DNA of 64,000 bases, taken from NCBI GenBank assembly GCA_018823835.1, contig JAHJHT010000013.1:904644-968643 (forward strand). Reading direction: 5' to 3'. Below are positions 56,033-64,000 of the stretch, piece by piece. Under the pieces are notes generated by a model. The model ran no database searches, had not been told where the DNA came from, and saw only the letters and a list, made by a program, of their open reading frames with translations. Made by a program: the position numbers and the translations under genes. This DNA comes from Alphaproteobacteria bacterium. GTDB taxonomy: Bacteria > Pseudomonadota > Alphaproteobacteria > Rhizobiales > Rhizobiaceae. Position 1 is the first letter of the stretch, and each line of letters opens with the position of its first letter.

Positions 56033-56566
56033 CTACTTCTTCTTGCCTTCCTTGCGGACGATCTTCTCGCCTGCGTACTTCACGCCCTTGCCCTTATAGG
56101 GCTCCGGCGGCCGGTATTCGCGGATCTCGGCGGCCACCTGGCCGACCTGCTGCTTGTCGATGCCGGTCACCGAGATTTCGGTCGGCTTCGGAACAGTTAT
56201 CGTGATTCCCTGCGGCGTCTCATAGACGACTTCGTGGCTGAAGCCGAGAGAAAGCTGGAGGTTCTTGCCCTGCAGGGCGGCGCGATAGCCGACGCCGTTG
56301 ATCTCGAGCTTCTTTTCGAAGCCGTCCTTCACACCCTGGATGATGTTTTCGATCTGGGTCCGCGACATGCCCCACTTGGAGCGGGCAACCTTAGACTGGT
56401 CGCGCGGCTGAACGGCGATCTCGCCGTTCTCGAGCTTGACCAGCACTTCTTCGTTGACCACGAACTTCAGTTCGCCCTTCGGGCCCTTGGCCGTGACGGT
56501 CTGGCCGTCGACGGTCGCGGTCACACCCTGCGGCAGGGCAACTGGTTTCTTGCCAATACGAGACAT
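56033..56566 (-). CDS. rplF: 50S ribosomal protein L6
   Basis: 177 residues: [20 protein letters not shown] at the start and the C-terminal [20 protein letters not shown], both diagnostic. Two repeated L6 folds bind the sarcin-ricin region of 23S rRNA. The stop is followed shortly by the hairpin repeat. Confidence 0.98.
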   Translation of the reverse strand: MSRIGKKPVALPQGVTATVDGQTVTAKGPKGELKFVVNEEVLVKLENGEIAVQPRDQSKVARSKWGMSRTQIENIIQGVKDGFEKKLEINGVGYRAALQGKNLQLSLGFSHEVVYETPQGITITVPKPTEISVTGIDKQQVGQVAAEIREYRPPEPYKGKGVKYAGEKIVRKEGKKK

Positions 56567-56607
56567 TTTGTTGTCCTCGTTACTCTTCTTGTTTCAGGCC
56601 TGCCGGA

Positions 56608-57006
56608 TCAGAAAATCTGGCAGAGGATTTCGCCGCCGACATTCTGCTCGCGAGCATCATGGTCGGCCATGACGCCCTTAGGCGTCGAAAGGATGGCGAT
56701 ACCGAGGCCGTTGGCGACATGCGGGATCGACTTTGCCGAGACGTAAACGCGGCGGCCGGGCTTCGAGACGCGGGCGATTTCGCGGATCACCGGGGTGCCG
56801 TCGAAATACTTCAGCTCGATGTTGATCTCGGACTTGCCGTTATCGAAATCGGTCTGGCTGTAGTCGCGGATATAGCCTTCAGCCTTCAGCACGTCGAGGA
56901 CGCGGGCGCGCAGCCTGGAAGCCGGAGTCGACACGGTGGTCTTCTTGCGGCCGTAGGCGTTGCGGATGCGGGTCAGCATATCGCCGAGAGGATCACTCAA
57001 TGACAT
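56608..57006 (-). CDS. rpsH: 30S ribosomal protein S8
   Basis: 132 residues with [20 protein letters not shown] and the C-terminal [20 protein letters not shown] of S8. In many bacteria S8 represses the spc operon by binding the mRNA near rplE; whether the site exists here I cannot tell by eye. Between rpsN and rplF. Confidence 0.98.
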   Translation of the reverse strand: MSLSDPLGDMLTRIRNAYGRKKTTVSTPASRLRARVLDVLKAEGYIRDYSQTDFDNGKSEINIELKYFDGTPVIREIARVSKPGRRVYVSAKSIPHVANGLGIAILSTPKGVMADHDAREQNVGGEILCQIF

Positions 57007-57018
57007 CGTATGTCCTCC

Positions 57019-57324
57019 TTACCAGCTGGACTTGACGAGACCGGGAATGGCCCCGGAATTGCCGAGGTCACGCAGCGCGATGCGCGACATGCCGAGCTTG
57101 CGATAGACGGCGCGCGGACGGCCGGTGATCAGGCAGCGGTTGCGGATGCGAACCTTGGCGCCGTTGCGCGGCATCGCGGCCAGCTTGAGCTGGGCGCGGA
57201 AGCGCTCTTCCAGCGGCTGCGACTGATCCATGATCAGATCCTTCAGCGCCTTGCGCTTGTCGGCATGCTGCGCGACGAGCTGCCGGCGCTTCTTGTTCTT
57301 CTCGACTGAGCTGGTCTTTGCCAT
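57019..57324 (-). CDS. rpsN: 30S ribosomal protein S14 (long, zinc-independent form)
   Basis: 101 residues with [20 protein letters not shown] and [20 protein letters not shown]. The long form lacks the CxxC zinc pairs of the 61-residue S14, so it is the zinc-independent type expected in proteobacteria. Standard place between rplE and rpsH. Confidence 0.98.
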   Translation of the reverse strand: MAKTSSVEKNKKRRQLVAQHADKRKALKDLIMDQSQPLEERFRAQLKLAAMPRNGAKVRIRNRCLITGRPRAVYRKLGMSRIALRDLGNSGAIPGLVKSSW

Positions 57325-57351
57325 TTCAGATTTTTCCTTTTCTCGCTGCCG

Positions 57352-57909
57352 TTACTGGCGGAAGGGGAAGTTGAAAGCCTTGAGCAGTGCCCGGGCCTCG
57401 TCGTCCGTTTCCGCAGTCGTACAAACGATGATGTCCATGCCCCAGATCTGATCAACCTTGTCGTAGTTGATCTCCGGAAACACGATGTGTTCCTTGATGC
57501 CCATGGCGTAGTTGCCACGACCATCGAAGCTCTTCGGGTTCAGGCCGCGAAAGTCGCGAACACGTGGCAGCGCGATCGTCACCAGGCGATCCAGGAACTC
57601 GTACATGCGCTCCTTGCGAAGCGTAACCTTGGCGCCGATCGGCATCTTCTCGCGGACCTTGAAGCCGGCGATCGAATTGCGCGCATGGGTCACCACGGCC
57701 TTCTGGCCGGCGATGAGCGCCAGATCCTCGGCCGCAATCGACGGCTTCTTGGAATCGGCGGTTGCTTCGCCAACGCCCATGTTCAGCACGACCTTGTCGA
57801 GACGCGGAACCTGCATCTCGTTATCGTATTTGAACTGTTCAAGCAGCGCCTTGCGAATGGTCTCGTTATAGACCTGCTTGAGGCGCGGCTGATAAGTTGC
57901 CTTAGCCAT
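57352..57909 (-). CDS. rplE: 50S ribosomal protein L5
   Basis: 185 residues from the ATG at 57909, overlapping the rplX end by 8 bp. [37 protein letters not shown] and [20 protein letters not shown] identify L5. It binds 5S rRNA and contacts S13. Confidence 0.98.
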   Translation of the reverse strand: MAKATYQPRLKQVYNETIRKALLEQFKYDNEMQVPRLDKVVLNMGVGEATADSKKPSIAAEDLALIAGQKAVVTHARNSIAGFKVREKMPIGAKVTLRKERMYEFLDRLVTIALPRVRDFRGLNPKSFDGRGNYAMGIKEHIVFPEINYDKVDQIWGMDIIVCTTAETDDEARALLKAFNFPFRQ

Positions 57910-58216
57910 TGATGACTTCTCCCGAGCGCTTGGCGACGCGCACCTTGGTGCCGTCCTTCTGGGTCTGGAAACCGACGCGGGTCGGCTTGCCATCCTTGGG
58001 ATCGGCGAGCGCGAGGTTCGACAGGTGAATCGGCGCTTCCTTGGTGATGATCCCGCCCTCTTGGGACTGGGACTGCTTCTGGTGGCGGCGAACCTGATTT
58101 ATGCCGCTGACGACAGCCTTGTCGTCCTTAGGCATGACGCGCAGCACTTCACCGGTGCGGCCCTTGTCCTTGCCGGCCAGAACAACAACGTTGTCGCCTT
58201 TTTTGATCTTCTGCAT
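57902..58216 (-). CDS. rplX: 50S ribosomal protein L24
   Basis: 104 residues with the KOW motif [20 protein letters not shown] at the N-terminus and [20 protein letters not shown]. An assembly initiator of the large subunit. It starts 10 bp after the rplN stop and overlaps rplE. Confidence 0.98.
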   Translation of the reverse strand: MQKIKKGDNVVVLAGKDKGRTGEVLRVMPKDDKAVVSGINQVRRHQKQSQSQEGGIITKEAPIHLSNLALADPKDGKPTRVGFQTQKDGTKVRVAKRSGEVING

Positions 58217-58226
58217 TGTTCCGTCC

Positions 58227-58595
58227 TTACAAAACTTCAGGCGCGAGCGAGATGATCTTCATGTGGTTCTTGGCGCGCAGTTCGCGCGGAACCGGGCCGA
58301 AGATACGCGTGCCGACCGGATCTTTCTTGTTGTCGACGAGCACGGCCGCGTTCTTGTCGAACCGGATCACGCTGCCGTCGGGGCGGCGGATGTCCTTGGC
58401 CGTGCGAACCACGACCGCCTTCATCACATCGCCCTTCTTGACGCGGCCGCGCGGGATGGCTTCCTTGATCGACACCACGATGATGTCGCCAACAGAAGCG
58501 TATTTCCGCTTCGAGCCGCCCAGCACCTTGATGCACATGACACGACGGGCGCCGGAGTTGTCCGCGACGTCGAGGTTTGTTTGCATCTGAATCAT
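58227..58595 (-). CDS. rplN: 50S ribosomal protein L14
   Basis: 122 residues: [20 protein letters not shown] and [20 protein letters not shown] are diagnostic of L14. It binds 23S rRNA and forms a bridge to 16S helix 14. First gene of the spc segment, 66 bp after rpsQ. Confidence 0.98.
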   Translation of the reverse strand: MIQMQTNLDVADNSGARRVMCIKVLGGSKRKYASVGDIIVVSIKEAIPRGRVKKGDVMKAVVVRTAKDIRRPDGSVIRFDKNAAVLVDNKKDPVGTRIFGPVPRELRAKNHMKIISLAPEVL

Positions 58596-58661
58596 GACAG
58601 ACCGCCTTCTTCATTCAACGGGAGCGGCTGTCGCCCTCTCCCGGTTCTGTCCAAAATTTCT

Positions 58662-58904
58662 TTACTGCGCCTGCGCTTCGGTAATGACGACCCAGCGCTT
58701 GTCCTTGGAGATCGGAGCCGACTCCTGGATGAAAACCTGGTCGCCCACCTTGCAGGCATTGTTGGCGTCATGCGCCTTGTACTTCTTGGTCGAGCGAACG
58801 ACCTTCTTCATCACGGGATGCGTGAAGCGCCGTTCGACCTTGACGACAACCGTCATCTCGTTCTTGTCGCTGACGACAGTGCCCTGCAGAATGCGCTTTG
58901 GCAT
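58662..58904 (-). CDS. rpsQ: 30S ribosomal protein S17
   Basis: 80 residues with [20 protein letters not shown] and an OB fold core [20 protein letters not shown]. It binds 16S rRNA helices 7 and 11. It starts 10 bp after rpmC. Confidence 0.98.
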   Translation of the reverse strand: MPKRILQGTVVSDKNEMTVVVKVERRFTHPVMKKVVRSTKKYKAHDANNACKVGDQVFIQESAPISKDKRWVVITEAQAQ

Positions 58905-58914
58905 GATCTTGTCC

Positions 58915-59115
58915 TTATACCTTCTTGGCCGAAGATTTTTCGGCGGCGATGGTCTTGATGCGCGCGATGTCCCTGCGGACGATCTTCACGCGCGCTGTCT
59001 TCTCGAGCTGGCCGGTCGCCTTCTGGAAGCGCAGGTTGAACTGCTCCTTCTTGAGGCTCGCCAGTTCGTCGTTTAGCTGGTCGGCGGTCTTCGCCCTGAC
59101 GTCGGAGGCTTTCAT
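58915..59115 (-). CDS. rpmC: 50S ribosomal protein L29
   Basis: 66 residues: [20 protein letters not shown] and [20 protein letters not shown], the paired helices of L29. It sits at the tunnel exit next to L23. Between rplP and rpsQ. Confidence 0.98.
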   Translation of the reverse strand: MKASDVRAKTADQLNDELASLKKEQFNLRFQKATGQLEKTARVKIVRRDIARIKTIAAEKSSAKKV

Positions 59116-59127
59116 TGCCGTCCCTTC

Positions 59128-59541
59128 CTATTCTGCGATGCGCTGAACGAAGCGCGTCCTGACAGACAGCTTGGCTGCACCGAGGCGCAGTGCCTCGCGT
59201 GCGATTTCCTCGCTGACACCATCGATCTCGAACATGATGCGGCCCGGCTTGATGCGCGCCGCCCAGTAGTCGACGGCACCCTTGCCCTTGCCCATGCGGA
59301 CTTCGGTCGGCTTCGAGGTCACCGGCACATCCGGGAAAATCCGGATCCACACGCGACCGGCGCGCTTCATCTCGCGGGTGATCGCGCGGCGGGCCGCCTC
59401 GATCTCACGCGCGGTAACGCGGTTAGGCTCCAATGCCTTCAGCCCGTAGCCGCCGAAATCCAGGTTGGTGCCGCCCTTGGCGAGACCATGGATGCGGCCC
59501 TTGAACTGCTTGCGGAACTTTGTGCGCTTTGGCTGCAGCAT
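59128..59541 (-). CDS. rplP: 50S ribosomal protein L16
   Basis: 137 residues: [20 protein letters not shown] and [20 protein letters not shown] mark L16, which contacts A-site tRNA. Between rpsC (27 bp before) and rpmC. Confidence 0.98.
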   Translation of the reverse strand: MLQPKRTKFRKQFKGRIHGLAKGGTNLDFGGYGLKALEPNRVTAREIEAARRAITREMKRAGRVWIRIFPDVPVTSKPTEVRMGKGKGAVDYWAARIKPGRIMFEIDGVSEEIAREALRLGAAKLSVRTRFVQRIAE

Positions 59542-59568
59542 CGTTCTTACTCCAAATTCCCTTTAGGC

Positions 59569-60291
59569 TCAGGCGTTTTCGCGGCGACGGCCGCGTTCGC
59601 GATCGCCACCACCATGCGAATGATCGCCTTCGGTCGCCTTGCGCTCGGAAGCCATCGGGTCGTGCTCGAGGATCTCGCCCTTGAACACCCAGACCTTCAC
59701 GCCGCAAATGCCGTAGGCAGTCTTGGCTTCGGCCGTGCCGTAGTCGACGTCGGCGCGCAGCGTATGCAGCGGCACGCGACCTTCGCGGTACCATTCCATG
59801 CGCGCGATTTCAGCGCCGCCGAGACGGCCCGAGCAGTTGATGCGGATGCCTTCCGCGCCGAGGCGCATGGCCGACTGAACGGCACGCTTCATGGCGCGGC
59901 GGAACGCAATACGGCGCTCGAGCTGCTGGGCGATCGACTGGGCGACCAGCGTCGCGTCGATCTCCGGCTTGCGAACCTCGACGATGTTGAGGTGCGTCTC
60001 GGACTTGGTCATCTCCATCAGCTTGCGACGAAGCTTCTCGATGTCCGCACCCTTCTTGCCGATGATCAGGCCAGGGCGGGCAGCGTGGATGGTGACGCGG
60101 CACTTCTTGTGCGGACGCTCGATGACAACCTTGGAGATCGCGGCCTGCTTGAGTTCCTTCTCAAGATACTCGCGGATCTTGATGTCCTCATGCAGCAGCT
60201 TCGCGTACTCGCCGGTGTTTGCGTACCAGCGGGAGTCCCAGGTGCGGTTGATGCCGAGACGAAAGCCGATCGGATTGATTTTCTGACCCAT
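59569..60291 (-). CDS. rpsC: 30S ribosomal protein S3
   Basis: 240 residues with [20 protein letters not shown], the KH domain [17 protein letters not shown] and the C-terminal domain [20 protein letters not shown]. It helps form the mRNA entry channel and has helicase-like activity with S4/S5. The start overlaps the rplV stop by one base. C-terminal tail is Arg/Gly-rich ([13 protein letters not shown]). Confidence 0.98.
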   Translation of the reverse strand: MGQKINPIGFRLGINRTWDSRWYANTGEYAKLLHEDIKIREYLEKELKQAAISKVVIERPHKKCRVTIHAARPGLIIGKKGADIEKLRRKLMEMTKSETHLNIVEVRKPEIDATLVAQSIAQQLERRIAFRRAMKRAVQSAMRLGAEGIRINCSGRLGGAEIARMEWYREGRVPLHTLRADVDYGTAEAKTAYGICGVKVWVFKGEILEHDPMASERKATEGDHSHGGGDRERGRRRENA

Positions 60292-60680
60292 TATGCGGCC
60301 TCCCCTTTTTCTTCGACTTCACGAACGACGATCGTGAGGTGCGAGAACGGCTTTTCAACGCGGCTTGCACGGCCGCGGCCACGGGCGTGGAAACGCTTCA
60401 TGACGATCGACTTACCGACATAGGCCTCGGCGACGATCAGTGCGTCGACGTCCAGGTCGTGATTGTTTTCCGCGTTGGCGATCGCCGACTCGAGCGTCTT
60501 CTTGACGGTGCCGGAGATGCGCTTCTGCGAGAACTCCAGATCGGAGAGCGCGCTGGCGACCTTCTTGCCGCGGATCAGCGCGGCAACGAGGTTCAGCTTC
60601 TGCGGGCTGATACGGATCGTGCGCAGTACAGCGCGCGCTTCGTTGTCAGCAAGCCTGCGCGGAGCTTTGGCCTTGCCCAT
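60291..60680 (-). CDS. rplV: 50S ribosomal protein L22
   Basis: 129 residues with [20 protein letters not shown] and the beta-hairpin end [20 protein letters not shown]. Its hairpin lines the peptide tunnel. It overlaps rpsC by one base and follows rpsS by 2 bp. Confidence 0.98.
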   Translation of the reverse strand: MGKAKAPRRLADNEARAVLRTIRISPQKLNLVAALIRGKKVASALSDLEFSQKRISGTVKKTLESAIANAENNHDLDVDALIVAEAYVGKSIVMKRFHARGRGRASRVEKPFSHLTIVVREVEEKGEAA

Positions 60681-60682
60681 GG

Positions 60683-60961
60683 TTATTTCCTCTTCGCCTT
60701 CTTATCCGCGCCGTGACCGAAATAGGTCCGGGTCGGAGCGAACTCACCGAACTTGTGGCCGACCATGTCCTCGTTCACCGAGACCGGGACATGCTTCTGA
60801 CCGTTGTAGACGCCGAAGGTGAGGCCGACGAACTGCGGCAGAATGGTGGAGCGACGGCTCCACATCTTGATCACCTCGTTGCGGCCGCCTTCGCGCACCT
60901 TGTCGGCCTTCTTCAGAAGATAGCCGTCGATGAACGGGCCTTTCCAGACTGAACGTGTCAC
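60683..60961 (-). CDS. rpsS: 30S ribosomal protein S19
   Basis: 92 residues with [20 protein letters not shown] and [23 protein letters not shown] start. It binds the head of the small subunit with S13. Between rplB and rplV. Confidence 0.98.
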   Translation of the reverse strand: MTRSVWKGPFIDGYLLKKADKVREGGRNEVIKMWSRRSTILPQFVGLTFGVYNGQKHVPVSVNEDMVGHKFGEFAPTRTYFGHGADKKAKRK

Positions 60962-60978
60962 TTCTTGACTACCTCTTC

Positions 60979-61812
60979 TTATTTCTTGCGCTGATGGCGC
61001 GAGCGCAGAATAAACTTGTCGGTCTCTTTGTTGGACCGCGTCTTCTTGCCCTTGGTCGGCTTGCCCCAGGGGCTGACCGGATGACGGCCGCCCGAGGTGC
61101 GGCCTTCACCACCGCCGTGCGGATGGTCGACCGGGTTCATGGTGACGCCGCGGTTGTGAGGACGCTTGCCCTTCCAAACCGTACGACCGGCCTTGCCGAG
61201 ATTGATGTTGCCGTGGTCCGGGTTGGACACCGCGCCGATCGTGGCCATGCACAGGCCGCTGACGACGCGCTGCTCACCCGAGTTGAGGCGCAGGATGGCC
61301 ATGCCCTGGTCGCGACCGACCAACTGGGCGTAGGAACCGGCCGAACGGGCGATCTGACCGCCCTTTTCCGGCTTCAGCTCGACATTGTGGATGATCGTGC
61401 CGACCGGAATGGACGACAGCGGCATCGCGTTGCCCGGCTTCACGTCGACCGACTTGCCGGCGACGATCTTGTCGCCCGGAGCCAGACGCTGCGGCGCCAG
61501 GATGTAGTTCAGCTCGCCGTCGTCGTACTTGACCAGCGCGATGAAGGCGGTGCGGTTCGGATCGTACTCGATCCGCTCGACCGTTGCCGACACATCCCAC
61601 TTGCGACGCTTGAAGTCGATGAGGCGGTACGAACGCTTGTGACCGCCGCCGATAAAGCGCGCCGTGATGCGGCCGGCATTGTTGCGGCCGCCCGACTTGG
61701 TCAGGCCTTCCGTCAGGCCCTTGACCGGCTTGCCCTTGTAGAGCGCCGAACGGTCGACCAGCACCAGCTGGCGCGTGCTCGGCGTTACAGGGTTGAATTT
61801 CTTGAGTGCCAT
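60979..61812 (-). CDS. rplB: 50S ribosomal protein L2
   Basis: 277 residues: [40 protein letters not shown] and [20 protein letters not shown]. The last segment includes the histidine near the peptidyl transferase centre. Required for subunit association. Between rplW and rpsS. Confidence 0.98.
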   Translation of the reverse strand: MALKKFNPVTPSTRQLVLVDRSALYKGKPVKGLTEGLTKSGGRNNAGRITARFIGGGHKRSYRLIDFKRRKWDVSATVERIEYDPNRTAFIALVKYDDGELNYILAPQRLAPGDKIVAGKSVDVKPGNAMPLSSIPVGTIIHNVELKPEKGGQIARSAGSYAQLVGRDQGMAILRLNSGEQRVVSGLCMATIGAVSNPDHGNINLGKAGRTVWKGKRPHNRGVTMNPVDHPHGGGEGRTSGGRHPVSPWGKPTKGKKTRSNKETDKFILRSRHQRKK

Positions 61813-61834
61813 TATGCTTTCCTCGCGCCCTGTC

Positions 61835-62128
61835 TCAGAGGCCCGTCGCGACGTCGATCGACTGGCCGTCGACCAGAGTCACGATCGCGCGCTTGAAGTC
61901 GCTCTGCCGGCCAATGGTGCCGCGGAACCGCTTCACCTTGCCCTTGCGGACCAGCGTGTTGACGGCTGTCACCTTGACGCCGAAAAGCGCCTCGACAGCA
62001 GCCTTGATTTCCGGCTTCGTCGCCTTCTTCGCGACGTTGAAAACGACCTGGTTCTGTTCGGAAGCCATGGTCGACTTCTCAGTGATGGCCGGGCTGACGA
62101 TCACGTCGTAGTGCCGAAGGTCCGTCAT
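61835..62128 (-). CDS. rplW: 50S ribosomal protein L23
   Basis: 97 residues: [20 protein letters not shown] and [20 protein letters not shown] mark L23, the tunnel-exit docking site for trigger factor and SRP. Its start overlaps the rplD end by 4 bp. Confidence 0.98.
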   Translation of the reverse strand: MTDLRHYDVIVSPAITEKSTMASEQNQVVFNVAKKATKPEIKAAVEALFGVKVTAVNTLVRKGKVKRFRGTIGRQSDFKRAIVTLVDGQSIDVATGL

Positions 62129-62745
62129 TTGAAGCGCTCCTCGAGTGCCTCGACGGCGGCCTTCGAGAGGACCAGCGTGCCGCGGCGAAGAATGTCGTAA
62201 ACATTGATGCCCTGGATCGGCAGGACGTCGATGTTCGGGATGTTGGTCGCAGCGCGCTTGAAGTTCACGTCGAGCTCGGTGCCACCGATCATCAGTGCAT
62301 TGGTCAGGCCGAGCGCCGCGAAGTTGGCGATCAGTGCCTTGGTCTTGGGGTCCGACACGGCCAGATCATCGATGATGATCAGGCTGGACGACTTGGCCTT
62401 GGCCGACAGCGCGTGCTTCAGGCCGAGAGCGCGGACCTTCTTGGGAAGGTCGTGCTCATGGCTGCGGACAACCGGGCCGTGGGCCTTGCCGCCGCCGCGG
62501 AACTGCGGTGCGCGAGCCGAGTGGTGACGGGCGCGGCCCGTACCCTTCTGCTTGTACATCTTGGCGCCGGTGCGGGCGATTTCCGCGCGGCCCTTGGTCT
62601 TGTGCGTGCCGGCGCGGCGCTTGGCAAGCTGCCAGCGCACGACGCGCTGCAGGATGTCGTCGCGCGGATCCAGCCCGAAGATCTCCTCGGAGAGCTTCAA
62701 CTTGCCGGCGTCCTTGCCCGCGAGGGTGGTGATCTTGAGATCCAT
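62125..62745 (-). CDS. rplD: 50S ribosomal protein L4
   Basis: 206 residues: [20 protein letters not shown] and [20 protein letters not shown] form the tunnel-lining loop of L4. In enterics L4 also represses the S10 operon; no such leader is within view here. It directly abuts the rplC stop. Confidence 0.98.
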   Translation of the reverse strand: MDLKITTLAGKDAGKLKLSEEIFGLDPRDDILQRVVRWQLAKRRAGTHKTKGRAEIARTGAKMYKQKGTGRARHHSARAPQFRGGGKAHGPVVRSHEHDLPKKVRALGLKHALSAKAKSSSLIIIDDLAVSDPKTKALIANFAALGLTNALMIGGTELDVNFKRAATNIPNIDVLPIQGINVYDILRRGTLVLSKAAVEALEERFK

Positions 62746-63462
62746 TTATTCTGCCCCCTCTGTGGCGGCTGCTTCAGTCTTGGCGGCTGCAGCGCGAATA
62801 CCGCCCGGCTTGGGAGCAGCATCCGGAAGCGCAACCTTGGCGGCGTCGCGGACCAGGATCCACGCGCCCTTCGAACCGGGAACCGCGCCGCGGATCAGGA
62901 TCAGGCCGCGATCCGTGTCGGTCGAAACGACCTCGACGTTCTGCGTGGTCACGCGGGTATTACCCATGTGGCCGGCCATCTTCTTACCCTTGAACACCTT
63001 GCCCGGGTCCTGACGCTGGCCGGTCGAACCGTGCGAACGGTGCGAAACCGAGTTACCGTGCGTTGCACGGCCACCGCCGAAATTGTGGCGCTTGATAACG
63101 CCCTGGAAGCCCTTGCCGATCGTCGTGCCCGTCACATCGACCTTCTGGCCGGGGACGAAATGCTCGACAGTGATCTCGGCACCGACGTCGAGCATGTTGT
63201 CGGCGGAAACGCGGAATTCCGCGACCTTCGACTTCGGCTCGACAGACGCGGCGGCAAAATGACCGCGCAGCGACTTCGTCGTGTTCTTCACCTTGGCCAT
63301 CCCAACGCCGAGCTGGACGGCCGTATAGCCGTTCTTCTCGTCGGTGCGCTGGGCAACGACCTGGCAGTTCTCCATCTGGAGAACGGTAACCGGAACATGC
63401 TCGCCTGCGTCGTTATAGACGCGGGTCATGCCCAGCTTCTTTGCAATTACACCTGAACGCAT
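62746..63462 (-). CDS. rplC: 50S ribosomal protein L3
   Basis: 238 residues: [20 protein letters not shown] and [20 protein letters not shown] and [18 protein letters not shown]. The segment near Gln in [12 protein letters not shown] is the usual methylated Gln area. It organises the peptidyl transferase region. An Ala-rich C-terminal tail ([16 protein letters not shown]) is present. Confidence 0.98.
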   Translation of the reverse strand: MRSGVIAKKLGMTRVYNDAGEHVPVTVLQMENCQVVAQRTDEKNGYTAVQLGVGMAKVKNTTKSLRGHFAAASVEPKSKVAEFRVSADNMLDVGAEITVEHFVPGQKVDVTGTTIGKGFQGVIKRHNFGGGRATHGNSVSHRSHGSTGQRQDPGKVFKGKKMAGHMGNTRVTTQNVEVVSTDTDRGLILIRGAVPGSKGAWILVRDAAKVALPDAAPKPGGIRAAAAKTEAAATEGAE

Positions 63463-63481
63463 CAGTCCGTTCCTCCCAAGC

Positions 63482-63790
63482 CTAAAGCTTGATCTCGACG
63501 TCGACGCCGGCAGCCAGGTCGAGCTTCATCAAAGCATCGACGGTCTGCGGGGTCGGGTCCACGATATCGAGCAGCCGCTTGTGCGTGCGCATTTCGAACT
63601 GTTCACGGCTCTTCTTGTCGACGTGAGGCGACCGGTTGACCGTGAATTTCTCGATCCGCGTCGGCAGCGGAATGGGGCCGCGGACGTTGGCACCGGTGCG
63701 CTTTGCAGTCGAAACGATCTCTCGCGTCGAGGCATCGAGCACCCGGTGATCAAACGCCTTCAGGCGGATGCGGATATTCTGTCCGTTCAT
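63482..63790 (-). CDS. rpsJ: 30S ribosomal protein S10
   Basis: 102 residues: [20 protein letters not shown] and [21 protein letters not shown]10 (NusE) also joins the NusB antitermination complex. First gene of the S10 segment in view, 68 bp behind tuf. Confidence 0.98.
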   Translation of the reverse strand: MNGQNIRIRLKAFDHRVLDASTREIVSTAKRTGANVRGPIPLPTRIEKFTVNRSPHVDKKSREQFEMRTHKRLLDIVDPTPQTVDALMKLDLAAGVDVEIKL

Positions 63791-63858
63791 GCGTCAATTC
63801 CTTGTTCCGGCGCGGCGCGAGTTCGTCTCGCGCCTGCGACAGATCGGTTTAAGTCCAG

Positions 63859-64000
63859 TTACTCGGTAATGCTGGCGACGATGCCGGCGCCGACGGTGCG
63901 GCCGCCTTCGCGGATGGCGAAGCGCAGCTTCTCTTCCATGGCGATCGGCACGATCAGCTCGACATCGACCGTGATGTTGTCGCCCGGCATCACCATCTCG
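63859..64000 (-). CDS. tuf: Elongation factor Tu, C-terminal end
   Basis: The gene is cut by the right window edge; the last 46 codons are visible and end with stop TAA at 63861-63859. Translation gives [20 protein letters not shown] and then [16 protein letters not shown], the exact C-terminus of EF-Tu. It delivers aminoacyl-tRNA to the ribosome as a GTPase. Its place before rpsJ fits the str-S10 order. Confidence 0.98.
   Translation of the reverse strand, partial: EMVMPGDNITVDVELIVPIAMEEKLRFAIREGGRTVGAGIVASITE

Overview
The window is chromosomal DNA of a high-GC alphaproteobacterium, most likely a member of the Hyphomicrobiales (Phyllobacteriaceae, Mesorhizobium/Aminobacter-like). Reasons: a PopZ-type protein at the left edge, two glutamine synthetases (bacterial GSI behind PII, plus eukaryotic-type GSII) each with a recognisable sigma-54 promoter, a class II B12-dependent ribonucleotide reductase, a rhizobial DUF2735 small protein, and an S10-spc-alpha ribosomal cluster with adk after secY. 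No rRNA, insertion sequence, prophage, integrase or CRISPR array is visible. All genes are named from sequence reading only.

Layout. 1-7.9 kb, almost all on the minus strand: popZ (cut by the window edge), tolC, pcm, tRNA-Cys, an alpha/beta hydrolase, a DUF192 protein in operon with a tandem cold-shock protein, glyoxalase I on plus, then DUF1697 overlapping ilvA. 7.9-19.6 kb, mixed: an M24-like peptidase with eroded metal ligands, a tandem pair of DUF900 lipoprotein hydrolases, an L,D-transpeptidase, adenine deaminase, tRNA-Leu(UAA), a membrane-anchored hydrolase, wrbA, a CinA-N protein, a tandem universal stress protein, gpt and a NUDIX hydrolase. 19.6-23.5 kb, minus: a GGDEF cyclase, a molybdopterin sulfite-oxidase-like protein paired with a flavin reductase, and a stand-alone ComEC-like metallo-beta-lactamase protein. 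23.5-34 kb: a 0.7-kb leader with an NrdR box and a DnaA box before nrdJ, then a PD-(D/E)XK nuclease-like protein, acylphosphatase, a DJ-1/PfpI protein, a DUF1508 protein, a GH25 lysozyme lipoprotein, two small proteins and the NAD(P)HX repair enzyme. 34-41.5 kb is a nitrogen and transport block: glnB-glnA, an uncharacterised protein, DUF4212 plus a sodium:solute symporter, a small membrane protein, glnII and DUF2735. 41.5-49.2 kb: ATP12 chaperone, EamA transporter, pseudouridine synthase, HNH protein, rarA and a DegP-type protease, all minus, then an acyltransferase on plus.

49.3-64 kb is one long minus-strand unit read tuf, rpsJ, rplC, rplD, rplW, rplB, rpsS, rplV, rpsC, rplP, rpmC, rpsQ, rplN, rplX, rplE, rpsN, rpsH, rplF, rplR, rpsE, rpmD, rplO, secY, adk, rpsM, rpsK, rpoA, rplQ, ended by a strong terminator. 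It makes ribosomal proteins, the RNA polymerase alpha subunit, the Sec translocon channel and adenylate kinase.

The most unusual signals are: two related hairpin elements lying directly behind the stop codons of rpsM and rplF inside the ribosomal operon; a complete EF-hand calcium loop inside the sodium:solute symporter; the NrdR and DnaA sites before a B12-dependent reductase; a perfect 9-bp inverted repeat between ade and tRNA-Leu; and several orphan enzymes (PD-(D/E)XK, ComEC-like MBL, HNH) without an obvious partner. I found no clear multi-gene undescribed system; the best candidate for a new two-protein enzyme is the molybdopterin/flavin-reductase pair at 20.5-21.8 kb.
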